A program made the position numbers and the translations under genes. Below, in pieces: positions 34,020-42,995 of a DNA stretch of 64,000 nt (position 1 is the stretch's first letter; each line of letters starts with the position of its first letter). The DNA lies in the NCBI GenBank assembly GCA_047974845.1, contig JBKECQ010000014.1:1-64000 (forward strand), written 5' to 3'. The notes under the pieces were generated by a model. It was given only the letters and a program-made list of their open reading frames with translations. It did not search any database and was not told where the DNA came from. Origin of the DNA: Aminipila sp047974845. GTDB taxonomy: Bacteria > Bacillota > Clostridia > Peptostreptococcales > Anaerovoracaceae.

Positions 34020-34776
34020 CGAGAAGATTAGACTAGCTGTTTCGCAGGAGGCAAATAAAGTTAATGCTAATGAGGGGTTATTAAAAAAAATTAATGGAGA
34101 GATTGAGCTTAAAGAAAAGGGGAATAGATATATGAACAATAGGAAAAGGACTAGAGGATTGTTGGTTGCTTGTGCGCTATTGGTTTTAACGACAATAACT
34201 TGCTTTGCGGCTACAAGAATAGTAAATTACTCTGGACACCTAGAGGATAGGTTTGAGGAGTATCCAAGTGAAAGACAAATGGAAAGAGTAGCGGGATTCT
34301 TGCCAAAATATGTAGAGTCTTTTAAAAATGGATATAAATTTGAGATTGTTTTTGTTGGAGAGTATGATGGAGAATCAAAAGAGGGAGATAAAAATACAAA
34401 GCTTAAATCAGCAGAGTTTACCTATGTAAAAGATAAGGATTCAGTCTATCTGTATACTATGCAAATGCCTGAAGGGACTGCTTTTGAAGGCCAATTAAAG
34501 GGTGAACAAATATTTGTAAATAAAGATCTATCAATAATATATTACGATTATTACAACAAAATGAAACCCGCGGATTATGAAATGACCCATCAGGATAAGG
34601 AAGATGAGGCGAGTGGTAAATATGTTTTCTCCTTTGGAGAAGACTACGATACTGTGAAGCATATTCAAACGCTTGGATGGGAGCAGGAAGGCATAACCTA
34701 TTCGCTGGAATGCTATGATGAAAAACTTACAAAAGATGAGTTAGTAGAAATGGCAAAACAAATAATAAACAAATAA
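33997..34776 (+). CDS. Single-pass membrane protein, candidate anti-sigma factor
   Basis: A 259-residue protein. Residues 1-46 are cytoplasmic and charged. A membrane segment lies at about 52-70 (RGLLVACALLVLTTITCFAA), followed by an extracellular domain of about 185 residues rich in aromatic and charged residues. Overlap with the sigma gene and this topology suggest it holds the sigma factor inactive and senses an envelope signal. No zinc-binding ZAS motif (HxxxCxxC) is present, and I recognise no named domain in the extracellular part. GAGGAGGGGG lies six bases before the ATG. Confidence 0.65.
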   Translation: MQSFTKFDEKIRLAVSQEANKVNANEGLLKKINGEIELKEKGNRYMNNRKRTRGLLVACALLVLTTITCFAATRIVNYSGHLEDRFEEYPSERQMERVAGFLPKYVESFKNGYKFEIVFVGEYDGESKEGDKNTKLKSAEFTYVKDKDSVYLYTMQMPEGTAFEGQLKGEQIFVNKDLSIIYYDYYNKMKPADYEMTHQDKEDEASGKYVFSFGEDYDTVKHIQTLGWEQEGITYSLECYDEKLTKDELVEMAKQIINK

Positions 34777-34819
34777 TAAAAAAAATAACAAACAAATAAT
34801 AAATAGTAAATATAAGTGT

Positions 34820-34866
34820 AAGGTTATTCTAAGTACAAAAATAAATTTGGCTTAGAATAACCTTTT
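34820..34866 (+). terminator. Rho-independent terminator after the anti-sigma gene
   Basis: AAGGTTATTCTAAG (34820-34833) pairs perfectly with CTTAGAATAACCTT (34851-34864), followed by TTG and further T residues. Confidence 0.85.
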
Positions 34867-34869
34867 GTT

Positions 34870-34921
34870 CACTCTTTATCAAATCTTAAGATTTCTTAAG
34901 GTTTGATAAAGAGTGTTTTAA
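34870..34921. terminator. Second long hairpin, 21-bp stem
   Basis: Arms 34870-34890 and 34895-34915 pair over 21 positions with one mismatch that would be G-U in RNA, around an ATTT loop, then TTTTAAG. It starts four bases after the previous terminator. Together they insulate the sigma operon from the ABC exporter operon. Confidence 0.7.
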
Positions 34922-35103
34922 GAAAATTACATTAGAATGTTAGGTATTAAAGTAACAATAAAAAACATGATAAAAAAATTGACAAATTTTGAAACATTTT
35001 TGCCGCCTAAAGAGTCTATTATAAGGAGAGGCAAACATAAGGTTTATTGGGACTGGAGATTAGTAATATTTAAATGACATTAATTAAAAGAGCAAGATAG
35101 GGA

Positions 35104-35134
35104 TTGACAGTGTACTACTCCAAGTAGTACACTG
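35104..35134 (+). promoter_or_regulatory. Promoter with YtrA-like operator before the ABC exporter operon
   Basis: TTGACA (35104-35109) and TACACT (35128-35133), 18 bp apart, form a promoter. It is overlaid by a perfect 12-bp inverted repeat (CAGTGTACTACT at 35108-35119, AGTAGTACACTG at 35123-35134). The arrangement AGTGTA-N13-TACACT matches, as I recall it, the operator of the GntR-family repressor YtrA of B. subtilis, which controls an ABC transporter induced by wall-active antibiotics. A repressor bound here would block RNA polymerase. Confidence 0.7.
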
Positions 35135-35160
35135 TAGTTACAAAAGGTGTAACACGGGGG

Positions 35161-35243
35161 GTGTTGTAAGTGGGGGCTTACAGCACAAAAATAATTAAAA
35201 AATATTTTAAACTGCGAACTTCAGGGGGTGGAGTTCGCTTTTT
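35161..35243 (+). promoter_or_regulatory. Two-hairpin leader with terminator-like second stem (possible attenuator)
   Basis: Hairpin 1: arms 35161-35170 and 35177-35186 pair over ten positions with one G-U around TGGGGG. Hairpin 2: GCGAACT (35214-35220) pairs with AGTTCGC (35232-35238) and is followed by TTTTT. Both lie in the leader between the operator-promoter and the start codon at 35266, so hairpin 2 could stop transcription early. Confidence 0.55.
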
Positions 35244-35265
35244 AAAAATTATGGAAGGGAAGTTA

Positions 35266-36072
35266 ATGGAACCACTTATTAAGGTAAAGAATGTCAGAAA
35301 AATCTATAGGATGGGAGACGAAAAGGTTGTTGCTTTAGACAATGTAAGCCTTGAAATCTATAAGGGCGAAGTGGCGTGTTTTTTGGGGACTTCCGGCTCT
35401 GGGAAATCAACTTTCCTAAATATGGTAGCAGGACTAGAAAAGCCTACCCGAGGTGAAATCTATATAGGCGGAATACCTATACATAAACTTAATGAAGAGA
35501 AAGTAACCTTATTTAGACAAAAAAATATTGGATTTATATTTCAAGCATATCACTTGTTGCCAATGCTAACAGCGCTGGAGAATGTAAGTCTTCCATTAAT
35601 TTTTAGAGGAGTAGAGAAAAAAAAGAGAAATAAAATAGCCTCAGAAATACTAAAAGCAGTAGGGTTAGTTGGATACGAAAACCGTAAACCTACGCAAATG
35701 AGTGGTGGTCAACAGCAGAGAGTAGGTATCGCTAGAGCATTAGCAGGAACTCCGAAAATAATCTTTGCAGATGAACCTACAGGGAACCTAGATACCAATA
35801 CAACTAAAGAGGTTATGGATTTAATAATAAAACAGGTTAGGAAACATAAGCAGACTCTAATCATAGTAACTCATGATAGAAGTATTGCTAATTATGCAGA
35901 CAAAATTGTAACAATTCAGGATGGAAATATTATTAGTGTGACACAAAATACTCCGGAGAATGAAGGGTTAATTAAGATAGATGAAATAGATCAAAGCAAT
36001 GAAAAAGAAGGCGATTTCAAAAATAATAATGCAGTTAATAAGAGTAGGGGAGAAAAAAACAGTGAAAAATAA
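35266..36072 (+). CDS. ABC transporter ATP-binding protein, MacB/LolD type
   Basis: A 268-residue ATPase with Walker A GTSGSGKST (41-49), Q-loop near FQAYHLLP, signature MSGGQ (145-149), Walker B IIFADE (165-170) and the H-loop in VTHDR. This branch works with FtsX/MacB-type permeases in exporting or displacing molecules at the membrane, often for lipoproteins, peptides or antibiotics. An upstream GTG at 35170 would add 32 residues that cover the leader hairpins. The ATG at 35266, with AAGGG upstream, is preferred because homologues begin just there. The C-terminal 45 residues are an extra charged tail. The next gene overlaps its end by 11 bp. Confidence 0.93.
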   Translation: MEPLIKVKNVRKIYRMGDEKVVALDNVSLEIYKGEVACFLGTSGSGKSTFLNMVAGLEKPTRGEIYIGGIPIHKLNEEKVTLFRQKNIGFIFQAYHLLPMLTALENVSLPLIFRGVEKKKRNKIASEILKAVGLVGYENRKPTQMSGGQQQRVGIARALAGTPKIIFADEPTGNLDTNTTKEVMDLIIKQVRKHKQTLIIVTHDRSIANYADKIVTIQDGNIISVTQNTPENEGLIKIDEIDQSNEKEGDFKNNNAVNKSRGEKNSEK

Positions 36073-38170
36073 GATGGCATTTTTAAAACAAAGTTTAGGA
36101 GTAATGATGACAATTGCAATGGTTTTTCTTTATGCATTGTCTCCTGTGGTAGTTCCGAAAATGATAGACGGAAGCGAAGCATATGCTGCCAATGGTGGTG
36201 TATTTATAGAAAGCATTGGCTCGCCCGGTGGATCCCAAGGGGATTCAAAAATTTCTGTGGGTTTTGAAATTACCAACAACAGATCTGAAACCGTAGTTGT
36301 ACAAAATATGAAGTTGTCCATCGATGGCTCAGGAGTTACTGTACAAGACAATACCGGAAGTATTACCATAACGCCTGATGGAAAGCAAACAATAAGCTTT
36401 ACTGTAAAGGTAGATAAAAAAGCGGCCACAGGGGAGAAGAACTGTTCCTTTAGAGCTAATTTAAAGGATCTAGGCGGAAGTGATTTAACTAACCAAAAAA
36501 CATTGGAGCTAAATACATATTTTACGGTATATGAAAGAATGGCTACAGACGGTAACGATTCAAAAACTGTTGCGGCTATTGATATTACTCATAAAATTAC
36601 TCCAAGCACGGGTTTTGTGCAGGGAAATGACAATAAGCTTTCTGTAGAGTTTTACAGTTTCGGAAACTCTGTAGTTAAAAATGCCAGAGCGGTTATTACA
36701 TTGCCGGATGGACTATCTGTTTATAATGGCAGTAATCAAGTTGATCTGGGATATATATCTACGGGAACAAGAAAAACTGCTGAATTTCCTATTACAGTAA
36801 AGGAAGGTATGGAAAGCAGAAATTATCCTATAGAGGTAAGCCTTACAGGTGTTAATTTTATGAATGGTGATGTAGTAGCAAAGAAAACCTTCTATATTCC
36901 CGTTGAAGGAGAAGGAGAGGTCAGTTCAGATAATATCAATATAACAAATGTTAATATTCCTGAACAGATGACAGCCGGACAGCCCTTTAACCTTAATTTT
37001 ACGGTTCAAAATACGGGTAACAGAGCAATAAAAAATGTAAAAATTAATGTAGAACCGCCTGAAGGTGTTATTAATAAATCAAAAAATATATTTATTGATA
37101 ATTTTGCTAAGGGTGAAAGTAAAAATTACAGTGTGAAGCTGTATACTTTTGAGGGGGCTGAAGAAAAGAGCTACCCTATTAAGATAAGTGCGTCCACTGC
37201 AAATGGCGGAGAAAAAGAATCTGCGGCTATTTCACAATATGCAACAGTGACCATATTATCAGATGGGAAAACAGCAAAGAAACCTCAGCTAATGGTTGAC
37301 AATTACTCATACGGAGGAAGTGCAGTACAAGCTGGGACAGACTTCTACCTAAACTTAGGTATTTTTAACACATCTGCAAAGAGCCTTTCTAATATTAAGG
37401 TATCTTTAAAGGATGAGGACGGAGTATTTGTTCCTGTGGGAGGAAGCAACGCATTTTTCGTTGATAGCATAGCTCCTAAGGCTCGCTATACCAAGAGTAT
37501 AAGAATGAGTACTAAACCTCAGGCAGAGCAGAAAACCACAGCAATAAATGTAGCTATAACATATGAGGATGGTTCTGGAAATCCTTTGGAATCAGCGGAC
37601 ATTATTTCAATACCGGTTACACAAAGAACAAGACTTGCAGTTGATGACATAGTTCCGCCAATGGAGGTTTATGTAGGACAGCCCGGTACCTGTGAACTTG
37701 AATTTTACAATATGGGAAAAACACCGCTTAGCAATTTGAGGGTGAACTGCACAGGTAATTTTGATGTAATGGAGTCAAACAGTTATTATGCGGGAAATAT
37801 GGAAAGCGGTAAAAGTGATAGCTATAGATTTTCGTTTATTCCAAGAGAAGTAGGCAAGATGGATGGCACTATTACCTTTACCTTTGAAGATGCAAATGGA
37901 GACCCTCAGTTCTTAGAAGTACCATTTACCTTTGAAGTAATGGAAATGCCTGAATGGGAAGAGGAAAATCCGGGAGAAGATGTTCAGCAAAAAAAGACAC
38001 CATGGGCACTAATAATTTCCGGTGCAGTAATAGCGGCTGGTGCCATAGGTATAATTTTGTTTAAAAGACATAGAAAAAAGAAGCTACATGATGCTTTATA
38101 TATTGAAGATGATTATGAAATGGAAATAGGCGAGGATACCGACGAAAACAAAAATCCTACTGAAAAATAA
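36062..38170 (+). CDS. Large extracellular subunit of the ABC exporter (COG1361/CARDB-like)
   Basis: A protein of about 702 residues starting at GTG 36062, nine bases after GGGGAG and overlapping the ATPase stop. A membrane/signal segment lies at about 14-33. Some 600 extracellular residues with repeated beta-sandwich modules follow (recurring patterns such as NNRSETVVVQNMKLSI, NTGNRAIKNVKINV, NTSAKSLSNIKVSL and NMGKTPLSNLRVNC). These resemble CARDB/NEW3-type adhesion or scaffold domains. One C-terminal membrane helix (WALIISGAVIAAGAIGIILF) and an acidic cytoplasmic tail end it. Its place between ATPase and permease suggests it is the MacA-like periplasm- or wall-side partner, but it has no coiled-coil hairpin typical of MacA. 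Confidence 0.75.
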   Translation: MKNKMAFLKQSLGVMMTIAMVFLYALSPVVVPKMIDGSEAYAANGGVFIESIGSPGGSQGDSKISVGFEITNNRSETVVVQNMKLSIDGSGVTVQDNTGSITITPDGKQTISFTVKVDKKAATGEKNCSFRANLKDLGGSDLTNQKTLELNTYFTVYERMATDGNDSKTVAAIDITHKITPSTGFVQGNDNKLSVEFYSFGNSVVKNARAVITLPDGLSVYNGSNQVDLGYISTGTRKTAEFPITVKEGMESRNYPIEVSLTGVNFMNGDVVAKKTFYIPVEGEGEVSSDNINITNVNIPEQMTAGQPFNLNFTVQNTGNRAIKNVKINVEPPEGVINKSKNIFIDNFAKGESKNYSVKLYTFEGAEEKSYPIKISASTANGGEKESAAISQYATVTILSDGKTAKKPQLMVDNYSYGGSAVQAGTDFYLNLGIFNTSAKSLSNIKVSLKDEDGVFVPVGGSNAFFVDSIAPKARYTKSIRMSTKPQAEQKTTAINVAITYEDGSGNPLESADIISIPVTQRTRLAVDDIVPPMEVYVGQPGTCELEFYNMGKTPLSNLRVNCTGNFDVMESNSYYAGNMESGKSDSYRFSFIPREVGKMDGTITFTFEDANGDPQFLEVPFTFEVMEMPEWEEENPGEDVQQKKTPWALIISGAVIAAGAIGIILFKRHRKKKLHDALYIEDDYEMEIGEDTDENKNPTEK

Positions 38171-38181
38171 GGAGTAAGATT

Positions 38182-39513
38182 ATGAATAGTAGAGATTTAA
38201 TTGATCTATGTTTGCGTAATCTGTTAAGGCGTCGGACTAGAACGTTGCTGGCTGTTATTGGGGTTATAGTAGGTACTTGTGCAATTGTGGTAATGATGTC
38301 TATAGGTTTTGGTTTGACGGACAGTTATCAGGAGCAAATTGAAAGTTATGGAAACCTACATATGATTACTGTTAGAAGTAGTGGCGGTCAGATGATGCAG
38401 CAGAAACAAGATGCAAAGGGAGTAATTAATGAGAAATCATTGAAAGAAATGAGCAATATGGAAGGCGTAGGTGCGGTTACGCCGGTAATTTCGGAATATC
38501 TGGTTATAGGCGCAGGGAAAAAGGTGGCTCAAATAGAGGTACTTGGTGTTAGACCGGAGGTTCTGGAAAAATTTAATTATAAGGTAGTGGAAGGTGGGCG
38601 ACTACTAAATAAAACTGATAAATATGAACTTTTATTCGGTAATCAGACACCAAATTGGTTTCAAAATCCTAATTCAAACGAATGGAGCTCTGAACCTTTA
38701 GATGTTATGGGTGCTAAAAAAATTATTATTACCGGTGATCAAGAGTATGGTAAAAAGAAAAAAAGTGACAGTACTGACGGACAAAAGGTTGTATACAAGG
38801 AATATGAAGCAAGAGCTGTTGGCGTTTTGGCAAACCCTGATGATGATTCCGCCTATTCAGTATATATGAATATAGACACTCTGGAGGATATTAGTAAAGA
38901 AGTAAAAAGAACCAATAGGGAGAGCAGTTTTAACACGGGGGCTAAGTCATATCAGCAGGCGTTGGTCTACGTTGACGATATAAACGACTCTGCAACCATT
39001 AGTAAGGAATTGAGAGATCAAGGGTTTCAAACCTCAAGCCCAAGTGATTGGCTTGAATCAATGAAGGAAACTGCAAAAATGATTCAAGGCATTTTAGGTG
39101 GCATTGGCGGTATTTCGCTGTTAGTTGCGGCCTTAGGAATCACAAATACAATGATTATGTCTATCTATGAGAGAACGAAGGAAATAGGCGTAATGAAGGT
39201 TATCGGAGCCAACCTGATAGATATTAGAAAAATGTTTTTATTGGAAGCGGGATTGATAGGCTTCCTTGGCGGTGTGGTAGGTGTAGCCTTTAGCTTATTA
39301 GTATCATTAATGATGAATACCGTACTAAAGGATATAATTAGTATTGCCCTTGGAAGCATAGGTGGAGGTTATGGTTCAACAATTTCTAAAATTCCACTAT
39401 GGCTTATAGGAACAGCAATTCTCTTTGCAACCTGTATAGGTATTCTAGCAGGATACTACCCGGCAAAACGGGCAATGAATTTAAGTGCACTTGAAAGCTT
39501 AAAAAATGAATAA
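38182..39513 (+). CDS. ABC transporter permease, MacB/FtsX family
   Basis: A 443-residue permease. One membrane helix near residues 20-45 is followed by a large extracellular MacB-type core domain (about 50-285), then three helices in the FtsX domain (about 300-430). IYERTKEIGVMKVIGAN is the conserved cytoplasmic coupling region, and YPAKRAMNLSALESLKNE is the family ending. It acts with the two preceding products as a mechanotransmission-type exporter, not a classical channel. It begins 11 bp after the subunit gene with AAGGAG upstream. Confidence 0.92.
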   Translation: MNSRDLIDLCLRNLLRRRTRTLLAVIGVIVGTCAIVVMMSIGFGLTDSYQEQIESYGNLHMITVRSSGGQMMQQKQDAKGVINEKSLKEMSNMEGVGAVTPVISEYLVIGAGKKVAQIEVLGVRPEVLEKFNYKVVEGGRLLNKTDKYELLFGNQTPNWFQNPNSNEWSSEPLDVMGAKKIIITGDQEYGKKKKSDSTDGQKVVYKEYEARAVGVLANPDDDSAYSVYMNIDTLEDISKEVKRTNRESSFNTGAKSYQQALVYVDDINDSATISKELRDQGFQTSSPSDWLESMKETAKMIQGILGGIGGISLLVAALGITNTMIMSIYERTKEIGVMKVIGANLIDIRKMFLLEAGLIGFLGGVVGVAFSLLVSLMMNTVLKDIISIALGSIGGGYGSTISKIPLWLIGTAILFATCIGILAGYYPAKRAMNLSALESLKNE

Positions 39514-39546
39514 AATAAATATAAGAATATGGTAAAAAGGTCTTAG

Positions 39547-39602
39547 ACGCTTTGGGGATAATCAATAAAACTGTTTATTGATTACTCTCAAAGCGTTTTT
39601 TA
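39547..39602 (+). terminator. Rho-independent terminator of the ABC exporter operon
   Basis: ACGCTTTG at 39547-39554 pairs with CAAAGCGT at the 3' side. The inner part ATCAATAAA/TTTATTGAT extends the stem, and a T-run follows. Confidence 0.85.
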
Positions 39603-39622
39603 TTGTGACAATGGTTTTTGTT

Positions 39623-39650
39623 TTGGAAAATTGTAATAATAAGTTATAAT
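39623..39650 (+). promoter_or_regulatory. Promoter of the two-component system
   Basis: TTGGAA (39623-39628) and TATAAT (39645-39650) with 16-bp spacing. Downstream, TAAGAAATT occurs twice (39698-39706 and 39732-39740), which could be direct-repeat sites for the OmpR-type regulator. The remaining leader to 39823 shows nothing else. Confidence 0.5.
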
Positions 39651-39823
39651 GGTTTTGTAACAAGATTATATAAAGCAAAATTTAGAATTATTAACCTTAA
39701 GAAATTTGTAATAATTTTGTGTGATATTTCGTAAGAAATTACTTTTAATATATTAATTGTAACGAAAAGACTGGCAAGAGATATTACCGGTAGGCTCGTG
39801 CTCTTTTCAAAGTGGAGGTAATG

Positions 39824-40510
39824 ATGAATATTTTAGTATGCGATGATGACAAGGAAATAGTAAATGCGATAGAAGTATATTTGAAAAATGAGGGGTATGA
39901 AATTTATAAAGCATATGACGGATTGATGGCACTAGACATCGTAGAAAAACATGAGATTCATTTGATTTTAATGGATATAATGATGCCTAAGATGGACGGT
40001 ATGAGAACAACCATGAAAATTCGTGAAAGTAAAAATATTCCAATCATAATAATCTCTGCGAAATCTGAGGATTATGACAAAATAACAGGTTTAAATATAG
40101 GAGCGGATGACTATATAACTAAACCATTTAATCCTTTAGAACTAATTGCGAGGGTTAAGTCACAACTAAGAAGATATATTAGTCTTGGTAGCCTTGACAA
40201 GAAAACTGGGGTTTTTAGAACAGGGGGGCTTGAAATAGACGATGAACAAAAAACGGTTACCGTTGATGGTGACACAGTAGTTGTTACACCTATTGAGTAC
40301 GGAATTTTAAAGTTATTGACAGAGAATGCAGGAAGAGTGTTTTCCATGGAGCAGATATATGAATCGGTTTGGAATGAACCTGCATATAATCCGGAAAACA
40401 CTGTAGCCGTGCATATTCGAAGAATTAGGGAAAAAATAGAAATTAATCCTAAAGAACCAAGATATTTAAAGGTGGTGTGGGGAATTGGATACAAAATTGA
40501 AAAAATTTAA
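39824..40510 (+). CDS. Response regulator, OmpR/VanR type
   Basis: A 228-residue transcription factor. The receiver domain has DDD at 7-9, phospho-acceptor Asp51 in LILMDIMMPKMDG, the conserved Lys in YITKPF, and Ser/Thr in IIISAKS. The C-terminal winged helix has TPIEYGILKLLTENAGRVFSMEQIYESVW and VAVHIRRIREKIE. ATG 39824 is chosen because GGAGG then lies five bases upstream. It overlaps the kinase gene by 26 bp. The neighbourhood suggests an envelope-stress or antibiotic response. Targets are not known. Confidence 0.93.
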   Translation: MNILVCDDDKEIVNAIEVYLKNEGYEIYKAYDGLMALDIVEKHEIHLILMDIMMPKMDGMRTTMKIRESKNIPIIIISAKSEDYDKITGLNIGADDYITKPFNPLELIARVKSQLRRYISLGSLDKKTGVFRTGGLEIDDEQKTVTVDGDTVVVTPIEYGILKLLTENAGRVFSMEQIYESVWNEPAYNPENTVAVHIRRIREKIEINPKEPRYLKVVWGIGYKIEKI

Positions 40511-42758
40511 TGATAATATGTTAGTTAGAACACTGGTCTTTATAATGTGTGTAATGCTATTTACAGCATCAATTATAAGCGGTGTAGCAGCGGTTTTAAC
40601 CGTACAGGCAACTGGAACAAATGCCAACTTAAATGACATTTGGGGACCAAGAAGTTATCTTGAAAGTGCTGAACTCCAACAGGAGTTTAGGGATCAAGCT
40701 CTTAGGCTGTCCGATATAATAGCTTCATATAAGAGTGAAGAAAATATTAAATCAGGTAGCTTTATCAACGATGTTAATTCGCAATTTAGCGACGCAATAG
40801 CGGAGCTTTATTACAATGATGGTTATTACACTGGGTATGAGTCCATTGTTGCAAATCCCATTGATAGTTCTGTTTTAGATGAAATTTACTCTGAAAACGG
40901 AAATGACAATTATGAAGAAAAAACGGGGTTAGATAACCCAAAAATAAAGGCGGCATTTTTAGAGGCAAATAAGGAACAGATTGAAAAAATAAAACAAATA
41001 ATAATAAAGGATAGGCTTAGAACTTTTAACAATTTAAAAGAAAAAATTAATAGCGTAAATGGAATGACGTATTTTGCCAGCAATGGCAAAGATATTTTTT
41101 CTAATGTAGGAAATGAGCCGTCTAAAAGTGATTTTCAAAAGAAACAAGCATATATGATATATGAAAATGGTCAGTTAGTTAAAACCCCGGAATCATCAAA
41201 TAATACTTCAAGCTGGGTAAGACTTATTGACAATGATATAGAAGACCAATTATACAATCAATACAATGATGATTTAAAGGTATATATTGCTTTTGATAAT
41301 GATTTCATTTCTGAAAAGCAAGCAATGTATGAAAATATGGATGGTGTGGAAACCTTAATCTATTATTCTGCGGGCTCGTTGCTGGGAGCTGCAATATTAC
41401 TGTTATACTTGCTTATAACTACGGGAAGAAGAAATGAAGATGGAAAAATAAAACTTTATGGGTTAGATAGGATTTGGACGGAACTGCAACTTTGTATTAT
41501 AGGAGGTGCATTGTTTGCAGGTGCTATGATTATAAACTGGTTCTGGTATTATACTCTTGGGCAACTATCTTCGGTTGAAGGCTGGATATTAGCTTCAGCT
41601 TGCTTTGTAATTGCAACCATAGGGCTATGGTTTATACTATCTATTGTTAGGTTAATTAAGGCTCGTCTATTAATTAAGAATAGCTTGCTGTATAAATTAT
41701 GGAATATGGTAATACACAGATGTTGCGGTTCTATATGGGAGAGCATTAAAAGGATATTTAATGGAACCGGTTTGACGAAAAAAATAGTACTGGTGGCTTT
41801 AGTGATTTGTTTGGCATCCGCCACTGTTTTCTTAGCACCTGTAGTATTTTTAGTAATAGTTGTTTTTGCCCCAAAATGGGTGAAAAAGTTTGAAGAAATT
41901 CAAAAGGGTGTAGAAGAAGTTAAAAATGGTAACTTATCTTACAAAATCCCGGTTGAGGGAGTAAGCGAGCTGGATAAGTTAGCAGAAAGCATAAATTCAA
42001 TATCTGAGTCTTCAAATATAGCAGTTCAAAATGAATTGAAGAATCAACGGCTAAAAACTGATTTGATTTCTAATGTGTCACATGATTTAAAGACACCTCT
42101 TACTTCAATGGTAACATATATTGATTTGCTGAAAAGTGAAGGTCTGGATAGTATAAATGCTAAGGAATACTTGAGAATATTAGATGAAAAAACTGAAAGA
42201 CTAAGACACTTAACTGAAGACCTTTTCGAGGCAGCAAAAGCTTCCAGCGGAGCCATGCCGGTAAATTTGGAAAAGGTAGAGCTATTATCCTTGGTAAATC
42301 AAGGCCTAGGTGAAATGGACAACAAGATTGAAGCATCTGGATTAGAGTTTATAATCAATGCAGATAGTGAAAAATACTATGTTTTGGCTGATGGTCAATT
42401 GTTATGGAGAGTAGTTGAAAATCTTTTGGTAAATGTTTTGAAATATGCTATGGAAAAGAGCAGAGTATATATAGACATAAAAGAAATCGGAGGCAAGAAA
42501 GAAGGCGTCTCAGGTGTAATTACCTTGGAAATGAAAAATATATCTAAAAATCCTTTAAACATTAGTGCCGATGAATTATTGGAGAGGTTTAAACGGGGTG
42601 ACGAATCGAGAACCACTGAAGGCAGCGGACTTGGTTTGGCCATTGCAAAGGATCTAATAAAACTACAAAACGGTTGGTTTGAAGTGTTTGTAGATGGTGA
42701 CTTATTTAAAGTACAGGTTATGCTCACAAAATATAAAGAAGAGCAGCAAGAAAAATAA
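40485..42758 (+). CDS. Sensor histidine kinase, large extracellular sensor
   Basis: A kinase of about 757 residues. The first membrane segment (about 12-35) is followed by an extracellular sensor of about 250 residues. A cluster of further membrane segments (about 285-470) leads to a HAMP-like linker, then HisKA with SNVSHDLKTPLTSM (phospho-acceptor His533) and a HATPase domain with the G-boxes SRTTEGSGLGLAIAK. The multi-helix middle part is unusual for a simple two-helix sensor. The first possible codon is TTG 40485, with a weak GGGGA upstream. ATG 40518 is an alternative without any ribosome-binding site. Translational coupling with the regulator gene is likely. Confidence 0.88.
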   Translation: MDTKLKKFNDNMLVRTLVFIMCVMLFTASIISGVAAVLTVQATGTNANLNDIWGPRSYLESAELQQEFRDQALRLSDIIASYKSEENIKSGSFINDVNSQFSDAIAELYYNDGYYTGYESIVANPIDSSVLDEIYSENGNDNYEEKTGLDNPKIKAAFLEANKEQIEKIKQIIIKDRLRTFNNLKEKINSVNGMTYFASNGKDIFSNVGNEPSKSDFQKKQAYMIYENGQLVKTPESSNNTSSWVRLIDNDIEDQLYNQYNDDLKVYIAFDNDFISEKQAMYENMDGVETLIYYSAGSLLGAAILLLYLLITTGRRNEDGKIKLYGLDRIWTELQLCIIGGALFAGAMIINWFWYYTLGQLSSVEGWILASACFVIATIGLWFILSIVRLIKARLLIKNSLLYKLWNMVIHRCCGSIWESIKRIFNGTGLTKKIVLVALVICLASATVFLAPVVFLVIVVFAPKWVKKFEEIQKGVEEVKNGNLSYKIPVEGVSELDKLAESINSISESSNIAVQNELKNQRLKTDLISNVSHDLKTPLTSMVTYIDLLKSEGLDSINAKEYLRILDEKTERLRHLTEDLFEAAKASSGAMPVNLEKVELLSLVNQGLGEMDNKIEASGLEFIINADSEKYYVLADGQLLWRVVENLLVNVLKYAMEKSRVYIDIKEIGGKKEGVSGVITLEMKNISKNPLNISADELLERFKRGDESRTTEGSGLGLAIAKDLIKLQNGWFEVFVDGDLFKVQVMLTKYKEEQQEK

Positions 42759-42805
42759 AAAATAAAAAATAACAATAAAAAATAAGAAGAAACGCCTGGT
42801 GGAAT

Positions 42806-42861
42806 GTCACAAGTGAAGTAGGACTATTTGAATAGCCTATTTCCTTGTGACTTCTTTTGTT
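42806..42861 (+). terminator. Terminator of the two-component operon
   Basis: GTCACAAG (42806-42813) pairs with CTTGTGAC (42844-42851). The interior pairs partly (TAGG..CCTA and CTATT/AATAG), and T-rich sequence follows. Confidence 0.75.
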
Positions 42862-42898
42862 TTACAACATTTATTACCATAAAAATGTGCAAATAAAC

Positions 42899-42927
42899 TT
42901 GTAAAAAAAGGTAGTTTTTAATATAAT
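42899..42927 (+). promoter_or_regulatory. Promoter of the EAL-domain gene
   Basis: TTGTAA (42899-42904) and TATAAT (42922-42927) are separated by 17 bp, about 70 bp before the start codon. Confidence 0.7.
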
Positions 42928-42995
42928 TAGATTAACGATAAAGTCAGGAAATGTAGTAGCAATAAGATAGCAATATCCTTATTGGGGGAGTACAA

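Noticed and set aside
39698..39740. Direct repeats TAAGAAATT as response-regulator sites
   Set aside because: Only nine bases, 34 bp apart, in AT-rich DNA. Too weak to report as a finding; mentioned with the promoter only.
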